Of a DNA stretch of 64,000 bases, positions 61,902-64,000 are shown one piece after another. Source of the stretch: Thiofilum sp. (GTDB taxonomy: Bacteria; Pseudomonadota; Gammaproteobacteria; Thiotrichales; Thiotrichaceae); contig NZ_JADJTF010000001.1 in assembly GCF_016711335.1 (NCBI RefSeq), positions 2,170,001-2,234,000 on the forward strand. Direction: 5' to 3'. The notes below the pieces were generated by a model. It was not told the origin of the DNA. It made no database searches and worked only from the letters and a program-made list of their open reading frames with translations. Position 1 is the stretch's first letter. Each line of letters opens with the position of its first letter. The position numbers were made by a program, and so were the translations under genes.

Positions 61902-62729
61902 TTAAATCATCTCAACATCAGGTGAGCAACGATGTGAAAGTACTGGAAAGTGACGGCGGGTGCGTTCTAATTCCACCAAATCCAATTCCGCCATTGCAAT
62001 ACCTGAGCCTTTTTGTAAGGTTGCACAGATTCGACCCCAGTAGTCAATAATCATGCTATGTCCATAGGTTGTTCGTCCATTCACATGATAGCCACCTTGA
62101 GCGGGGGCAATGACATAAGCAAGATTTTCAATGGCGCGTGCTCTCAGCAATACCTCCCAATGTGCTTTGCCGGTGACATCGGTAAACGCTGAAGGCACTA
62201 CCATGACTTGAGCACCCTGTGAAGCCAGACAGCGATAGAGTTCTGGAAAACGTACATCATAGCAAACCGTCAGACCCAAACGTCCAAAGGGAGTATCCAC
62301 CACTACAGGGGTTTTGCCCGCTAAATTGGTGTCGCTTTCGGCGTAAACCTCTATCTCATCATCGAGCATGACATCGAATAAATGCATCTTGTCATAACGA
62401 GCGACACACTCACCTTGATCATTAAATAAGAGCGAGGAGGCATAGGGGCGCTCTGGCTTATCAGAGGCGAGTGGGATCGTTCCACCTACAATCCAAACCT
62501 TATGCTTTTTAGCTAAGCGACTCAAGGTATCTTGAATTTTGCCTGAGCCATAGGTTTCGGTGAGTGCAACACGGTCTTGATCACGTAAACCCATAATAGC
62601 GAAGGTTTCAGGTAGCGTGACCAACTGTGCTCCTTTGTCAGCCGCTTCTTTGACGAGGCGTGAGGCCTCCATCAGATTAGCTTGTACTTGCGGACCCGAA
62701 GCCATTTGGATTGCCGCTACCTTGATCAT
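61902..62729 (-). CDS. Nitrilase-superfamily amidase, omega-amidase-like
   Basis: A 275-residue protein with the Glu-Lys-Cys triad: LPETFAIM, YDKMHLFD and the Cys in GLTVCYDVRFPELYR. The family hydrolyses carbon-nitrogen bonds. GGGAGAG precedes the ATG. It may be a Nit1-type deaminated-glutathione amidase, given similarity in the CYDVRFPELYR segment. Confidence 0.9.
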   Translation of the reverse strand: MIKVAAIQMASGPQVQANLMEASRLVKEAADKGAQLVTLPETFAIMGLRDQDRVALTETYGSGKIQDTLSRLAKKHKVWIVGGTIPLASDKPERPYASSLLFNDQGECVARYDKMHLFDVMLDDEIEVYAESDTNLAGKTPVVVDTPFGRLGLTVCYDVRFPELYRCLASQGAQVMVVPSAFTDVTGKAHWEVLLRARAIENLAYVIAPAQGGYHVNGRTTYGHSMIIDYWGRICATLQKGSGIAMAELDLVELERTRRHFPVLSHRCSPDVEMI

Positions 62730-62835
62730 GATGACTCTCCCATCGTCTTATTATGGATGTACTAGGAAACGATTGTCGGTGCTTCAGGGCTAAACATCAA
62801 CACTAACTGAGGAAGGGTGCTTATTCATTCAGCAT

Positions 62836-63669
62836 TTAGTTGCCACTAAACACCATGGAGCGCATTGAAATAGAACCTAAATCCAGTGACTCATTAAAAT
62901 ACCAAACCCGTTCGGTCTCCAAGCGGCTACCTAGGATATAAAGCAAAGGCCAGTAGTGTTCCAAAGTAGGATGAGCTAATGCGGTACTGGGTAATTGCTC
63001 AATGTCTAGTAGGGCTGGCAGGTCGTTTTGTTCAATCCATTGGGCTAATGCAGTATCATATTGTTGTGCCCAATCATAGCCCTGATAAGGCATTTTAAAA
63101 TTCATTTGACGCAGATTATGCACCAAATTGCCACTACCTATGAGCATTACCCCTTGATGGCGTAGCGTTTGTAATTGTTTGCCTAGGTCATAACGTTGTT
63201 GCGGGGTGCTATGAATGTCTAGGCTGAGTTGCAGCACGGGGATATTCGCCGCTGGAAACATCGGCTTTAAAACACACCATGCCCCGTGATCTAAGCCCCA
63301 TTGCTCATCGCCTGAGATAGGAGGATTTTCGATCATTTGTATGATCTGTGCGGCAAGATCAGGCGCACCGACGGCGGGGTATTGAATGCGGTGTAAGGCT
63401 TCGGGAAAGCCGTAGAAGTCGTGAATAGTGCGGGGGTGGGCATTGGTGACAATGTGGGTTGTGCCCTCAGTGAGCCAATGTGCGGAAATGACTAGGATGG
63501 CTTTAGGTTTAGGCAGGTGTTGCCCTAATAGTTGCCATGTTTCTGTGTAGTCATTGTTGGTAATGGCATTCATGGGGTTGCCATGACCTACGAATAGAGC
63601 AGGCATGGGGGCGTCAGGCGCTAGTTGGCTGAGATGTTTTTGTAGTTCAGGAGAGAGGGTAGTTGGCAT
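62836..63669 (-). CDS. Extradiol dioxygenase-family protein, DODA/YgiD-type
   Basis: A 277-residue LigB-fold protein with PALFVGHGNPMNAI near the N-terminus, VISAHWLTEG, LDHGAWCVLKPMFP, and GSGNLVHNLRQMNF. The His/Asp residues would bind Zn or Fe. The family (YgiD, DODA) opens catechol rings; the substrate here is not known. Confidence 0.88.
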   Translation of the reverse strand: MPTTLSPELQKHLSQLAPDAPMPALFVGHGNPMNAITNNDYTETWQLLGQHLPKPKAILVISAHWLTEGTTHIVTNAHPRTIHDFYGFPEALHRIQYPAVGAPDLAAQIIQMIENPPISGDEQWGLDHGAWCVLKPMFPAANIPVLQLSLDIHSTPQQRYDLGKQLQTLRHQGVMLIGSGNLVHNLRQMNFKMPYQGYDWAQQYDTALAQWIEQNDLPALLDIEQLPSTALAHPTLEHYWPLLYILGSRLETERVWYFNESLDLGSISMRSMVFSGN

Positions 63670-63788
63670 AGGCTAAATACTCGTTGCTTGGGTGGTTTAG
63701 CCTAGTAATATGGAGACAAATAGTTAAAAAACAAGGTGTAGGTAATTTTTTATTTATTGGTTTAATTTTACAATACAGTGTATAGATA

Positions 63789-63983
63789 CTACGCTAATCC
63801 TGTAACAATCACCATATTATTAAATGTAAATAATAGTTTCTTACTTTCATTTATTCTATAAAGTAGTTCTTTAAGCTCTTCATTAATAGGAATACCATAA
63901 ATATCTTTGCATTGGTTCAAGAGCCATAGCTCTTGTTGTAGCCAAATAAACCCACCTAAAAAAATGAAGTTGTCTACACTCAT
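63789..63983 (-). CDS. Short hypothetical gene, possibly extending past the window
   Basis: A 64-codon minus-strand frame (MSVDNFIFLGGFIWLQQE to VIVTGLA). The frame is still open upstream to the window end, so it may be the C-terminus of a longer gene. No family recognised. Low weight because of the AT-rich surroundings. Confidence 0.35.
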   Translation of the reverse strand: MSVDNFIFLGGFIWLQQELWLLNQCKDIYGIPINEELKELLYRINESKKLLFTFNNMVIVTGLA

Positions 63984-64000
63984 TTGACATGTTGGGTCTT

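Noticed and set aside
1..64000. tRNA or rRNA genes
   Set aside because: No cloverleaf with TTCGA-type loop or rRNA-like segment was recognised by eye. tRNAscan-SE would settle it.

Overview
The window reads as a chromosomal segment of a gammaproteobacterium. A Thiotrichales organism close to Thiothrix/Thiolinea is my best guess. The reasons are the gene families (Der, AmpD, IscR, RsmJ, SlyX, Fis, TldD/PmbA), the polyhydroxyalkanoate genes, a TRAP transporter, the Uma2 genes and the many IS elements. No rRNA, tRNA or CRISPR array was recognised, so the genus is an inference.

Left part (1-12.6 kb): a patatin-like phospholipase cut by the window edge, then a LiuR/MerR-type regulator heading a long co-directional fatty-acid/acyl-CoA degradation operon (thiolase, fused HAD/ECH, acyl-CoA dehydrogenase, enoyl-CoA hydratase, SDR, acyl-CoA ligase). 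ETF-quinone oxidoreductase and a PhaJ/MaoC-type hydratase follow. Similar ACGyTAACGT palindromes lie before the regulator and before the ETF-QO gene, suggesting one regulon. PhaJ, and the PHA synthase at 47-49 kb, connect beta-oxidation to polyester storage.

Middle-left (12.6-35.5 kb): a TetR/flavin monooxygenase divergent pair, Uma2, Der, AmpD, a thioredoxin-like protein, an LprI-like protein, a DctPQM TRAP transporter with a UspA-type protein, a toxin-antitoxin pair, and a large LRR-Roc-COR-TIR (Roco) protein with 21 near-identical 22-residue repeats followed by a small membrane protein (candidate defence module). Then come SelD/SelU for selenouridine tRNA, phosphoglucomutase, DUF1249, IscR, a PPP-family phosphatase, DUF423, a degenerate Rieske-fold membrane protein, RsmJ and SlyX.

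Accessory island (35.5-42.4 kb): an IS4-type element lies inside the remnant of a PD-(D/E)XK gene with a 7-bp target duplication. A TnpB-only IS200/IS605-type element lies cleanly inside a Uma2 gene. Two genes follow that look eukaryotic, an ADF/cofilin homologue and a ubiquitin E2 variant (Mms2/UEV) homologue. Next is an AT-rich gene for a protein combining an RNxxxH (HEPN-like) motif with a PD-(D/E)XK nuclease domain, then an IS200-type tnpA. The cofilin/UEV pair is the most unusual content of the window.

Right part (42.4-64 kb): a 2OG-Fe(II) oxygenase; a Pat-like acyl-CoA synthetase/GNAT protein divergent from a class II-type deacetylase (possible lysine acylation writer/eraser pair); a class I PHA synthase with a 150-residue Lys/Ala/Pro-rich tail; Psd, a pentapeptide protein, PyrE, a di-haem peroxidase, Fis, another IS4-type element with a 9-bp target duplication, a Kef-type antiporter, a GST-like protein, PmbA and TldD, a nitrilase-family amidase and a LigB/DODA-type dioxygenase. 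Every start, motif position and repeat boundary given here was read by eye; no database search was run.
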